DNA of 64,000 bases from J089 sp964535735 (GTDB taxonomy: Bacteria; Fidelibacterota; Marinisomatia; Marinisomatales; J089): the NCBI GenBank assembly GCA_964535735.1, contig CAZHTM010000001.1, positions 174,055 through 238,054 on the forward strand. The letters are read 5' to 3'. The number at the start of each line of letters is the position of its first letter. The first letter of the stretch is position 1. A program made the position numbers and the translations under genes. Below, one piece after another: positions 52,101 through 59,793 of the stretch. A model generated the notes under the pieces. The model was given only the letters and a program-made list of their open reading frames with translations, had not been told where the DNA came from and searched no databases.

Positions 52101-53571
52101 GGTATCCATTATTATTCCGGTATATAACAAAATTAAATTAACCCATGCTTGCATAAAATCAATTTTGCAGAACACGAAATATCCATCATATGAAATTATT
52201 ATTGTGAATAACGGTTCTAATGATGATACTGAAGAATATTTAGATTCAATTAAGGCAAAATTAAATAACATTGTTATAATTAATAATAGAACAAATACAG
52301 GCTTTATAAAAGCTTGCAATCAGGGCGTTCAAAGTGCTCGGGGCAATATTGTAGTATTCCTAAGTAGCAATATAGAAGTAAAGAATGGATGGTTAATAAA
52401 CCTGGTCAATATCTTTCACAGTAAAGAAAAATGTGCAGCAGTTGGGGCTAAGGTTATTAATCATGATAATCAACTAGTTGAAGCAGGATATTCATATCTT
52501 AAGGAGGGAAGTCTTCAAGGGAATGGAATAGGGTATCCATCAGATCATCCGAAATATAATTATGTAGAAGAAATAGAATCAGTATCTAGATTTTGTTCGC
52601 TTTTTTCAAAGAAGAGTTGGATAGCCGCAGGAGGATTTGATAAAAGGTTCAGCCATTTGGGAATGGCAATAATTGATTTGTGCTATGTATTAAGGAGAAA
52701 AGGAGAATCTATATTATATCAGCCACTTAGCGTTGTTGAGTTGAATTCAAACTTTAAGACAGACAACAAAGATAATTCTCCACTTTTGAATCCTGTTATT
52801 CTTAATAAAAGAAGACCAAGAATAAAAAAAATAATTCATTTTAACGGAAGGAATAAAGAAAGGAAAAGTAAAGTACTAGTTGTCGGCGTTTATTTAGCTA
52901 GTAAGGAGAATAATGTTGACGACATAGTAACAATAATTTCGAGAACAAAATTATTTAACGTAACTCAACGCTGGGTTGCTTTAGGTGGTGAACCTCCAAC
53001 AAAAAGAGTGGCCGCAGTTACTGAAGAAATACTGTATAAAAATGTGCCAAAGTTTAAAATTATAAATAACATAATAAATCAAGAGAATTTAGATAAATAT
53101 GAATATGTCCTAATAACGGATGATGATGTTATCATGCCCATAGATTTCCTAGACCAATATTTAGGTTTGCAATCTGAAGTTGGTTTTGCATTAGCTCAGC
53201 CAGCAAGAACTAATAATTCCTACATTGATCACCCCATTGTTGGTCAGCATCCTGGTTTAAGAGCTCGACAAACTCGGTTTGTGGAGATCGGCCCTGTTGT
53301 GAGCTTTCATAAATCTATATATAACAAAATATTCCCATTTGATCTGACTTCTCCGATGGGATGGGGATACGAAAACGTGTGGGCCTATGAATTGGAGCGT
53401 TATAACATGACAATGGGAATTATAGATAATACACCTGTTGATCATAGCATTAGAAGGGCGGTGGAAAATTATAATTGGAATCTTGTCGATCAACAAAGAA
53501 CAAATTTGTTTAACTCTAAAAAACATATAAAAACTGAAGAATGCCATCAGGTTTTAAGTGTCATACCATAA
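49150..53571 (+). CDS. Giant protein with about five glycosyltransferase-like domains
   Basis: A 1473-residue protein with no signal peptide. Domain 1 (about 1-290) is GT-A-like with VDDN at 88-91. Domain 2 (394-690) is a standard GT2 (PLVSVVMPVYNGEQFL, DDGSTDKT, ADADD at 479-483). Domain 3 (708-970) is a GT2-like domain with MHIDADEF at 800-807. Domain 4 (983-1215) is GT2-like (PLVSIIIPVYNK) but its acidic motif is replaced by LSSN (1071-1074). Domain 5 (1240-1465) has LITDDDVIM at 1321-1329 and resembles a DUF707- or galactosyltransferase-like fold. Between 1 and 2 lies a helical region. The 3' third is strikingly AT-rich. The gene overlaps the carbamoyltransferase fusion. It could build an oligosaccharide in several steps. 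Confidence 0.85.
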   Translation: MNLNTIIFSYNRALQLDGVLQSLILHCSDISEYHISVLFKADPEHSASYQTLQGDYAIYDWIDFIEETDFHQDLVRELKGFDYILFLVDDNIFVQDFVLKDLITIFKSQKKAIGFSLRLGKNTTYCYTLNKDQSLPVFSPIKPSQFFTFNWVGSDHDFGYPLEVSSSIYRAEVILKILSDFRAHNPNNLEWILANQASKFINQTPELVCPKQSITFCVPVNKVQTVVPNNRAGEFHAYSADELKDLFNQGYRINVRKYHGFTPNACHQEVPILFYNPSNKRLLEPLITGDLHESFPLRKELSKLINVIQEKDHLSISENIPLKSIIYDLNWSYQDRNLFIQLALSLYKINAVHGIQYLDDLLTVQHEDWRFASFSKDNWDLVDKYLSGNHVEGPLVSVVMPVYNGEQFLSEAIDSILNQTFKDFEFIIVDDGSTDKTAEIIRSYEDDRIVYCKNEKNLGIVKTLNRGLALAKGKYIARADADDISLPERLKIQTQYMESNPNIMLYGSSMIIIDEEGKVLGEEIVPVVEEQIIRRLVVSCSFVHPSVMMRRDIIQKAGGYLSDRPHAEDYDLWCRMSLNFEEGLANCKKSLVHYRVNNGGVSSRNQLTQVNSSLLIGWRYLQQKTGTALAGSVYKGLYFAWLGDWSYWNEDYFSKCNLLFSWIEKEPIIQSRWKSFFKSLEHFQKTGKNRISGFHNSRIPQNNNSEFRVVAIMSAYNEADVIYHVIKDLIDQGILVYFIDHHSTDETVKIVSQFLGKGVIKIETFPEDSGFELPKDVYAWRYILRRKEDIVKSLGPGWYMHIDADEFRESPWLGISLYDGLKIVDSQGYNAVEFSIFDFKPVNNDFIPGSDVRKALRYYSQPNHQSDTVQLKCWKYYGQDFNLWRSGGHIIEFKGRRIFPIPFIMRHYPIRSQQHGIKKVFNERKSRFDPQERSNQWHVQYDQISNKAYQFIKNPKTLQKYDGETARQGLKPNPVFESYSNQPLVSIIIPVYNKIKLTHACIKSILQNTKYPSYEIIIVNNGSNDDTEEYLDSIKAKLNNIVIINNRTNTGFIKACNQGVQSARGNIVVFLSSNIEVKNGWLINLVNIFHSKEKCAAVGAKVINHDNQLVEAGYSYLKEGSLQGNGIGYPSDHPKYNYVEEIESVSRFCSLFSKKSWIAAGGFDKRFSHLGMAIIDLCYVLRRKGESILYQPLSVVELNSNFKTDNKDNSPLLNPVILNKRRPRIKKIIHFNGRNKERKSKVLVVGVYLASKENNVDDIVTIISRTKLFNVTQRWVALGGEPPTKRVAAVTEEILYKNVPKFKIINNIINQENLDKYEYVLITDDDVIMPIDFLDQYLGLQSEVGFALAQPARTNNSYIDHPIVGQHPGLRARQTRFVEIGPVVSFHKSIYNKIFPFDLTSPMGWGYENVWAYELERYNMTMGIIDNTPVDHSIRRAVENYNWNLVDQQRTNLFNSKKHIKTEECHQVLSVIP

Positions 53572-53660
53572 AAAATATTTTCATTATGGATAATGACAAG
53601 ATAGTTCATTAACAATGGGGATGAAATAAAATTGCAAAAAATAAGTATTTGGAGTAAAGA

Positions 53661-56600
53661 TTGACGCAGAATACGTTAATAAGCGTAGTAATTCCTACAT
53701 TCAATCGTGCAAAACTTCTTAGAACTTGTCTAAGAAGTTTAGAAAATCAGACTTTGGATCGAAATCAATACGAAGTTATAGTGATTGATGATGGTTCTCA
53801 AGATAGTACAAAAGAAGTTTGTTTGGACTTTCAGTCTAAAATATTACTGAAATATATATATCAGAAGAATTCAGGAATAGCAGCTGCAAAAAATTTAGGC
53901 GTATTTGCTTCGAAAAGTCCCATCGTGTTATTCTTTGATGATGATGACATAGCAGAAAAAAACCTACTTAAAGAACATCTTAAGACGCATTCCAAGAATC
54001 CCCAAGAAAATGTGGCTGTTTTAGGATATACAAATTGGTTGCCTTCACTAAAAGTATCACCGTTAATGGATTATATAATCAATGTTGGACAATTTCTTTT
54101 CTCATATAACAATCTGAAAAATGGTCAATCACTGGATTTTACTTATTTTTGGGGCGGGCGTACATCTTGTAAAAAATTATTGCTAATTAAACATGGTGTA
54201 TTCAATCACCAATTCCGATTTGGAAGTGAAGATATTGAGCTTGGATATCGGTTATCAAAATTCGGTCTAAACGTCATCTATAATCCAAATGCAATCAGTT
54301 ATATGGTACGCCCGATTACATATAAACAGTTTTGCGAAAGATGTGAGAAGCAGGGAAAATCGCAGTATATTTTTAGTCAACTTCACCCAGACCCCCATAT
54401 TCAAAGATATTGCCAGGTAACTAATGCAGAAGAAAAATGGCAATATGTAAAAGAAAGTCTTCATAGAAAAGTAGATCGAGTGAATTATCTTGAGTCATTA
54501 TTATTAGAAACGAAATCTAATGAAGAAAAAAGACTAATAAATTTAGAGTTGATGAATCTTTATGCGTGGACGTTTAATGGATTTAAAATTAAAGGTATAG
54601 TACAAGAAAAAACTTCTGATTTAAATCTTAATAAAAATAACAGGGGACGTTCTAGTGCTCCCGAAAAAATTTCAAATAGGGATATAGAATATTTTAAAGG
54701 AAAATGGATAAATATTCCTGACTTACCCCATGCAAGGGGTAACATCCTTGTGATTGATCCATTCTTGCCAATGTTTGATAAAGCATCTGGGTCTCTCCGA
54801 CTATTCCACATACTTAAATTATTAAAATGGCTTAATTATCATGTCACGTTTATTGCACGAGATGATTTATTAAAAGATATGTATATGCCAATTCTCCAGA
54901 ATCTAGGAATAGAAGTTTATTCTGGAGATCCCTCTGCATTGGAAGCAATAGGTATGTTGAAAATTGGATCACCTTTAAATCTTAAACATATTTTGAAAAG
55001 TAGATTTTATGAATTGGCTATTTTATCTATGTGGGATATTGCGGAATATTATCTTCCTTTTGTAAAAAAATACTCGCCTGGCACAAAAATTTGGATTGAT
55101 ACAGTCGATATACATTTCGTTCGTGAAATCCGGGAAGCTAAGCTTAAAAGGGATAATCTTAAGAAGAAGCAGGCAGAGCAGAATAAGCGCAGAGAAATCA
55201 ATATTTACAATAAAGCTGATGCGTTAATCACAGTCACGGAAAAAGATAAACAAACTATTAGTCAATATATCAAACAAAAGCCCATTCATGTTTTGCCAAA
55301 TATCCATGAAACTATTCATTGGCAAAAAGAATTTACCGAAACAAAGGATCTATTATTCATAGGCAACTTTAATCATCCGCCGAATATAGACGCTGTGAAA
55401 TTCTTTGTCGAGAAGGTATGGCCCCTAATCGAATCAAAACTTCCCAATATCAAATTGTACATTGTGGGTACTAACCCGCCGCAGGAAATAATCGATTTGG
55501 GAAATGACAACGTGAAGATAACCGGGTATGTCAAAGATCTTAGTACTTACCTGAAACGAGCGCGTATATCAGTGAATCCACTGCGCTTTGGAGCCGGAAT
55601 GAAAGGAAAGATCGGAGAGGCCTTATCTTGGGGGTTACCGGTGGTAACAACAGAAATTGGCGCGGAGGGTATGCATCTCAAACATGGTAAGCATGTACTC
55701 ATCGCCGATGAGGCAGAGGCATTTGCGGAATCTGTTATTACGCTTTACCAAGATCAGGTCCTATGGGAAAAATTGTCGCTTAATGGTCGCAAGCTAGTAG
55801 AAGAGAATTGGAGTCCTCAGGTCCTGGGCAACCGTGTGGCCGAAATCCTATCCCATGCTATGCGTGATGCCGCTGTACAACCGGAAGTGTCTATTGTTAT
55901 GTTGACCTGGAACGCCCACAAATACACCCGGAAATGTATTGAGTCAATTATGGCGCATACCCGTCTGCCTTTTGAACTAGTTATCGTTGACAATAATAGC
56001 ACTGACGGAACACGATCGTACCTTAAAAATCTGCAACGGAAGTATGAAAATGTGCATGTTATCTTTAATAAGGAAAATCGCGGCTTCGGAGCTGGTAATA
56101 ATCAAGGAGCTGAACTGGCGAAGGGGCAATATCTTCTATTCCTGAATAACGACGTTTTGGTCTATGAGAATTGGCTGGAAACATTAGTCGCCTCCATAGA
56201 AAAAGATGATCGCATTGGAATGGTGGGCCCAATTACAAATTATATCAGCGGTCGTCAGATAGTTAAGGATGTGCCCTATGAAAAAGATGATTTTATTTCT
56301 TTCGCTAAAGCGATTCATGAAAGGAATAAAGGGAAATTGACCCCACGCCGTCGCCTGGCTGGATTTGCATTACTGACCCGGCGGGAAGATTTCTTTCGCG
56401 TCGGAGGTTTTGATGAATCTTTGGGGATAGGTAACTTTGAAGATGACGACCTCTGTCTTCGCTATCGCCAGGAAGGTCTCGTATTAATGTGTGATGAAAG
56501 TGTTTTTATCCATCATTACGGAAGCCAAACATTTAAAGCTAATCACATTGATTATAAACAAAGTCTAAGAGAGAGAGGTGAAAAATTCAGAAAAAAATGG

Positions 56601-57056
56601 CCTCATGTCGATTATAATGAATTATTGGAATTGAAAAATCCTCTAGATAAATATTTGCCATTTCTAATAAATCAAGCCGACGAATTATTTGCTAAAAAGG
56701 AATACGAACAGGCTTTAAATTTTTATCGAATTGTTGTAAAGGAAAATCCTTTAGACCTTATGGCACGAGTTGGTGAAATGAAATGCTTAAATAAAATGGG
56801 GAGGATTTCAGACGCTCTGGTTGTTTCAAGAACGTTGTTGGAAAAAGATCCTGAACATAGCGAGGGACTTTACCAGACGGGGTTAATTATTCAATCTTTG
56901 GGAAAGATTAATAGTGCAAAGGCCATTTTTGAAAAAGTTGTAAAATTAGACCCAGGTAACCGTAAAGCATTAAAAGCGTTATTGGAAACCCATAATCTAG
57001 TTTCTCAAAAATCTCCGGAAATGCTTGAGCCCGAATTTTCTGGAAATATTGGTTAG
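53661..57056 (+). CDS. GT2-GT4-GT2-TPR multidomain glycosyltransferase
   Basis: An 1131-residue protein starting at TTG 53661 with a GGAG ribosome-binding site. Domain 1 (1-230) is GT2 (LISVVIPTFNRAKLLRTCLR, DDDD at 93-96, then GSEDIELGYRLSKFG). Domain 2 (361-735) is a GT4-type transferase (NILVIDPFLPMFDKASGSLR, LFIGNFNHPPN, FGAGMKGK at 643-650, GLPVVTT). Domain 3 (741-980) is GT2 of the rhamnosyl-type pattern (SIVMLTWNAHKYTRKCIESI, FLNND at 827-831, FEDDDLCLRYRQEG). The last 130 residues hold TPRs (ADELFAKKEYEQALNFYRIV). TPR-fused transferases often glycosylate proteins. Base composition switches within the gene, GC-rich over domain 2's end and domain 3, AT-rich elsewhere, which suggests recombination. 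Confidence 0.86.
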   Translation: MTQNTLISVVIPTFNRAKLLRTCLRSLENQTLDRNQYEVIVIDDGSQDSTKEVCLDFQSKILLKYIYQKNSGIAAAKNLGVFASKSPIVLFFDDDDIAEKNLLKEHLKTHSKNPQENVAVLGYTNWLPSLKVSPLMDYIINVGQFLFSYNNLKNGQSLDFTYFWGGRTSCKKLLLIKHGVFNHQFRFGSEDIELGYRLSKFGLNVIYNPNAISYMVRPITYKQFCERCEKQGKSQYIFSQLHPDPHIQRYCQVTNAEEKWQYVKESLHRKVDRVNYLESLLLETKSNEEKRLINLELMNLYAWTFNGFKIKGIVQEKTSDLNLNKNNRGRSSAPEKISNRDIEYFKGKWINIPDLPHARGNILVIDPFLPMFDKASGSLRLFHILKLLKWLNYHVTFIARDDLLKDMYMPILQNLGIEVYSGDPSALEAIGMLKIGSPLNLKHILKSRFYELAILSMWDIAEYYLPFVKKYSPGTKIWIDTVDIHFVREIREAKLKRDNLKKKQAEQNKRREINIYNKADALITVTEKDKQTISQYIKQKPIHVLPNIHETIHWQKEFTETKDLLFIGNFNHPPNIDAVKFFVEKVWPLIESKLPNIKLYIVGTNPPQEIIDLGNDNVKITGYVKDLSTYLKRARISVNPLRFGAGMKGKIGEALSWGLPVVTTEIGAEGMHLKHGKHVLIADEAEAFAESVITLYQDQVLWEKLSLNGRKLVEENWSPQVLGNRVAEILSHAMRDAAVQPEVSIVMLTWNAHKYTRKCIESIMAHTRLPFELVIVDNNSTDGTRSYLKNLQRKYENVHVIFNKENRGFGAGNNQGAELAKGQYLLFLNNDVLVYENWLETLVASIEKDDRIGMVGPITNYISGRQIVKDVPYEKDDFISFAKAIHERNKGKLTPRRRLAGFALLTRREDFFRVGGFDESLGIGNFEDDDLCLRYRQEGLVLMCDESVFIHHYGSQTFKANHIDYKQSLRERGEKFRKKWPHVDYNELLELKNPLDKYLPFLINQADELFAKKEYEQALNFYRIVVKENPLDLMARVGEMKCLNKMGRISDALVVSRTLLEKDPEHSEGLYQTGLIIQSLGKINSAKAIFEKVVKLDPGNRKALKALLETHNLVSQKSPEMLEPEFSGNIG

Positions 57057-57116
57057 TATAATGATGCATTTAGTGAAAATAATAATCTGAATTAACAGTG
57101 TAGATGGTTTGATCCC

Positions 57117-58106
57117 ATGACTTACCTCGAAAAACAAATTTTAAAGAATTTTCATCCCGGTGATATCATTTTCAAGGAAGAAGATCCCGGTACTTCCATG
57201 TTTATTATCCAAAAAGGACAGGTGGAAGTATTTAAAATGATCAATGGACAAAGAGTCGTCCTGGCAACCTTGAAATCCGGGTCCATTTTTGGAGAGATGT
57301 CCCTCATTGATGGACGGCCACGATCCGCCTCCGTTCGTGCTTTGGATGAATGTACTTGTCTGGAAATCAACCAGATCTTGTTTAAAAAACGCTTGGGAGA
57401 AGTTCCCGAATGGATGAAGTCTTTCTTCCTGATCCTTGTGGATCGTATTCGAAGTGCTGATAAATCGCTAGGCGCTGATAGTCCTAAAGCCTTGGGACGG
57501 CGTGTTATCTTTCTACTGAATTACTTGTTAAAAAATGAAGAAATAGATGCGAATAATCATAAAATCCTAAGCTGGACTGAAACGGCTGAAACCATCGCCA
57601 TGCTCATGAACATTCCGGAACCGAAGATAAATAAGGTATTGAATCGGTTGGCGTTAACCGAGTTGGCTCGGAGTGAAATCAATTACGAAAAAGGGAAATT
57701 GCTGATCATTGAAAAGCCGGATGTATTTTCCCGATATGCAGCGTATTGCAAAGAGCAATTTTTAAAAGAAACTGGAAATCCACTTCAAACAGAATTTGAT
57801 GCACTACCAAAAGAAGAGCTGGCGGTGCTGAACTTTATTCAAACTTTGCTTAAACAGCAGGCTTCGGCTAATGATTTTCCAGTATCCTATTTTAACGAAC
57901 AATTTCAAGCGGTAGTAGGCCGACCAGTTGAAGAGTACGACTACATTTTGAAAAAATATAAGAAACACGGAATCCTTAAAACGAAACTTGTAGGTGAAGG
58001 CGAAAAATATTACGAAGTGGATCGTGATTTATTGGGAATTAAATTAAATGCGGGAACTGAGGTAGAATTATTTAAAACGCTGGAAAAGCGTTTATCGGTT
58101 TCCTGA
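57117..58106 (+). CDS. Cyclic-nucleotide-binding (Crp/Fnr-type) regulator
   Basis: The 329-residue protein starts with a cNMP-binding domain (residues 1-115: FHPGDIIFKEEDPGTSMFII, then the phosphate-binding cassette GEMSLIDGRPRSASV at 59-73, with Arg69 and Ser70 in place). A winged-helix-like segment follows (TAETIAMLMNIPEPKINKVL, about 150-200), then a further region of about 110 residues (EELAVLNFIQTLL to the end) that may be a second winged helix. Crp-type proteins usually stop near 230 residues, so the C-terminal extension is unusual. It may control the island or motility in response to cAMP or c-di-GMP. No operator could be identified. Confidence 0.8.
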   Translation: MTYLEKQILKNFHPGDIIFKEEDPGTSMFIIQKGQVEVFKMINGQRVVLATLKSGSIFGEMSLIDGRPRSASVRALDECTCLEINQILFKKRLGEVPEWMKSFFLILVDRIRSADKSLGADSPKALGRRVIFLLNYLLKNEEIDANNHKILSWTETAETIAMLMNIPEPKINKVLNRLALTELARSEINYEKGKLLIIEKPDVFSRYAAYCKEQFLKETGNPLQTEFDALPKEELAVLNFIQTLLKQQASANDFPVSYFNEQFQAVVGRPVEEYDYILKKYKKHGILKTKLVGEGEKYYEVDRDLLGIKLNAGTEVELFKTLEKRLSVS

Positions 58107-58129
58107 CAAAAGAATAAACAATCCAACGC

Positions 58130-59482
58130 ATGATTTCCAATCACACACTCTCGGTCTGCATGATTGTGAAGAATGAGGCCGATGTGCTTCGGGATTGCCT
58201 GGAGAGTGTAAAATCCTTGGCGTCTCAAATTGTGGTTGTGGATACAGGATCTACGGATGCTACACCAGAGATAGCCAAAGAATATGGAGCGGAAGTTTAT
58301 TTTTTCCCTTGGAAACATGATTTTTCCGCTGCGCGAAACGAGTCCATTAAATATGCCACCAGTGACTGGATCCTTTGGTTAGACGCGGATGAGCGATTGA
58401 TTCCGGAATCCGTTCCGGCATTACAGGATTGCCTAATACGGGTGTCGGTCCCGACGGCTTTTTTAGTGACGATACGAAGTCTGAAAACTGATGGACGAAA
58501 TTATACATTGTCCGATGCCCACCGTTTGTTCTCTAACCACTATGGTATTCGCTTTTCAGGTCGAATTCATGAGCAAATCGCTCCCAGCATTTCCGCCTTA
58601 CATGGTGTTGAGAAAGATTCGAAGATTATTCTGGATCATATAGGTTACAGCTATACTGGTGAAAAGGCAGACGCCAAACGCAAGAGGAATGAAACATTAT
58701 TAAAAATGGCTGTAAAAGAGAATCCGAAATCAGCTTATGCCCATTATACGATGGCTCAGCATTATGCCTTGTATAAAGCCTACCGCAAAGCTGCATCCCA
58801 TTTTAAAAAAGCTCTCCGCATTGGGGGCTTGCCTGAAAGACTGACAGTATCACTGGAAAACACCTATGCGGAAACATTGATTCATTTAGGAAAACAACAG
58901 GAAGCACGCCACTGGATTAAAGAATCCTTATCCCGTGTTCCGGTCCAGATCGGGGCGCGTTATCTGGAATATAAACTTGCGGTGCAATCTGCTGATATTG
59001 TAAAACAGATCAAGGCATTGGAAGACATGATTCAACAATCGTATGTCATCCAAAAACAGGGGAAATCCCTGTCAAGTGACGTTGAAATTCCTATTCGTGA
59101 TTTGGAATACCATTTAGTACACATAGGACTCAAACTGGAATCTCCAGAATCAGTAGAAAAATATGCTCACCGATTGCGTGTGCGCCCCAACCTCACGTTT
59201 CGAGAACGAGAAATTTTGGGAAAATATTTTTTAGCGATTGAAGATTGGAAGCATGCTGAGGAACAATTAAAAACGATTTATTATGATCAACCGGAGAATA
59301 CGTTTATTCTGGATCTATTAGGTCTATTTTACCTGAAACAAAAGAAATTCTCTGCCGCTATTCATTATTATACACTTTATCATCGGCTAAAGCCTGAGGA
59401 TAAAACCGTAAAACGGCGGTTGGCTGGCTTATACGCTAAAATTGGAGAGATGGAACGTGCTGAAGCGCTATTAAACTCCTGA
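58130..59482 (+). CDS. GT2 glycosyltransferase fused to TPR repeats (SunS-like)
   Basis: The 450-residue protein has an N-terminal GT2 domain of the 'SunS-like' kind: LSVCMIVKNEADVLRDCLES, DTGSTDATPEIAKEYGAEV, then WLDADERLIPES with the DxD motif Asp85-Ala-Asp87, and ARNESIKYA. From about residue 200 it turns into helical repeats of TPR type (YAHYTMAQHYALYKAYRKAA, FILDLLGLFYLKQKKFSAAI). Relatives transfer sugars to peptides and proteins (for example SunS S-glycosylation) or to lipids. It ends the island; the next gene is separated by 311 bases. In this context it may attach the first sugar to protein. Confidence 0.85.
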   Translation: MISNHTLSVCMIVKNEADVLRDCLESVKSLASQIVVVDTGSTDATPEIAKEYGAEVYFFPWKHDFSAARNESIKYATSDWILWLDADERLIPESVPALQDCLIRVSVPTAFLVTIRSLKTDGRNYTLSDAHRLFSNHYGIRFSGRIHEQIAPSISALHGVEKDSKIILDHIGYSYTGEKADAKRKRNETLLKMAVKENPKSAYAHYTMAQHYALYKAYRKAASHFKKALRIGGLPERLTVSLENTYAETLIHLGKQQEARHWIKESLSRVPVQIGARYLEYKLAVQSADIVKQIKALEDMIQQSYVIQKQGKSLSSDVEIPIRDLEYHLVHIGLKLESPESVEKYAHRLRVRPNLTFREREILGKYFLAIEDWKHAEEQLKTIYYDQPENTFILDLLGLFYLKQKKFSAAIHYYTLYHRLKPEDKTVKRRLAGLYAKIGEMERAEALLNS

Positions 59483-59793
59483 TAAATAACCACTAATTCA
59501 CTACTTATTCGGGTAATGTTCAGAATTACGGACCATAATTCTTCCTGGCGCCAGGGCGGCACGTCGCTATATAATCCTACCATACATGAATAGCTAATTC
59601 GTTTTACGCTTTTGCATTTCTACGTTTAACCTTCCGTTGTAATCTCCCGTAACACAGGATAAATTTTAGTCTTAATACCTCATCAATTTTCATTCATGGG
59701 GGGCATGGGATTAAAATCGTTCAGACCGATCTTTCCGGAAGAAGAACTCCTTTTCTTCGTCCGTTGCTGACACAATAATGGAGATGATGGTGA
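59483..59793. other. 311-base gap between the glycan island and the hybrid kinase gene
   Basis: No gene is supported here on either strand. It contains an inverted repeat and a palindrome near the upstream side (59522-59555), a GGAAGAAG/CTTCGTCC stem-like element with one mismatch near 59740-59765, and a region rich in short T and C runs before the kinase. I could not find a convincing promoter, although one is expected for the downstream kinase. Confidence 0.5.
59522..59555 (+). terminator. Tandem hairpins after the GT2-TPR gene
   Basis: AGAATTA (59522-59528) pairs with TAATTCT (59536-59542) around a 7-base loop; directly after it lies the perfect 12-base palindrome CCTGGCGCCAGG (59544-59555). 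No T-run follows, so an intrinsic terminator is only one option; a processing site or protein-binding site would also fit. Position 40 bases after the last island gene suggests the end of that transcript. Confidence 0.4.
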
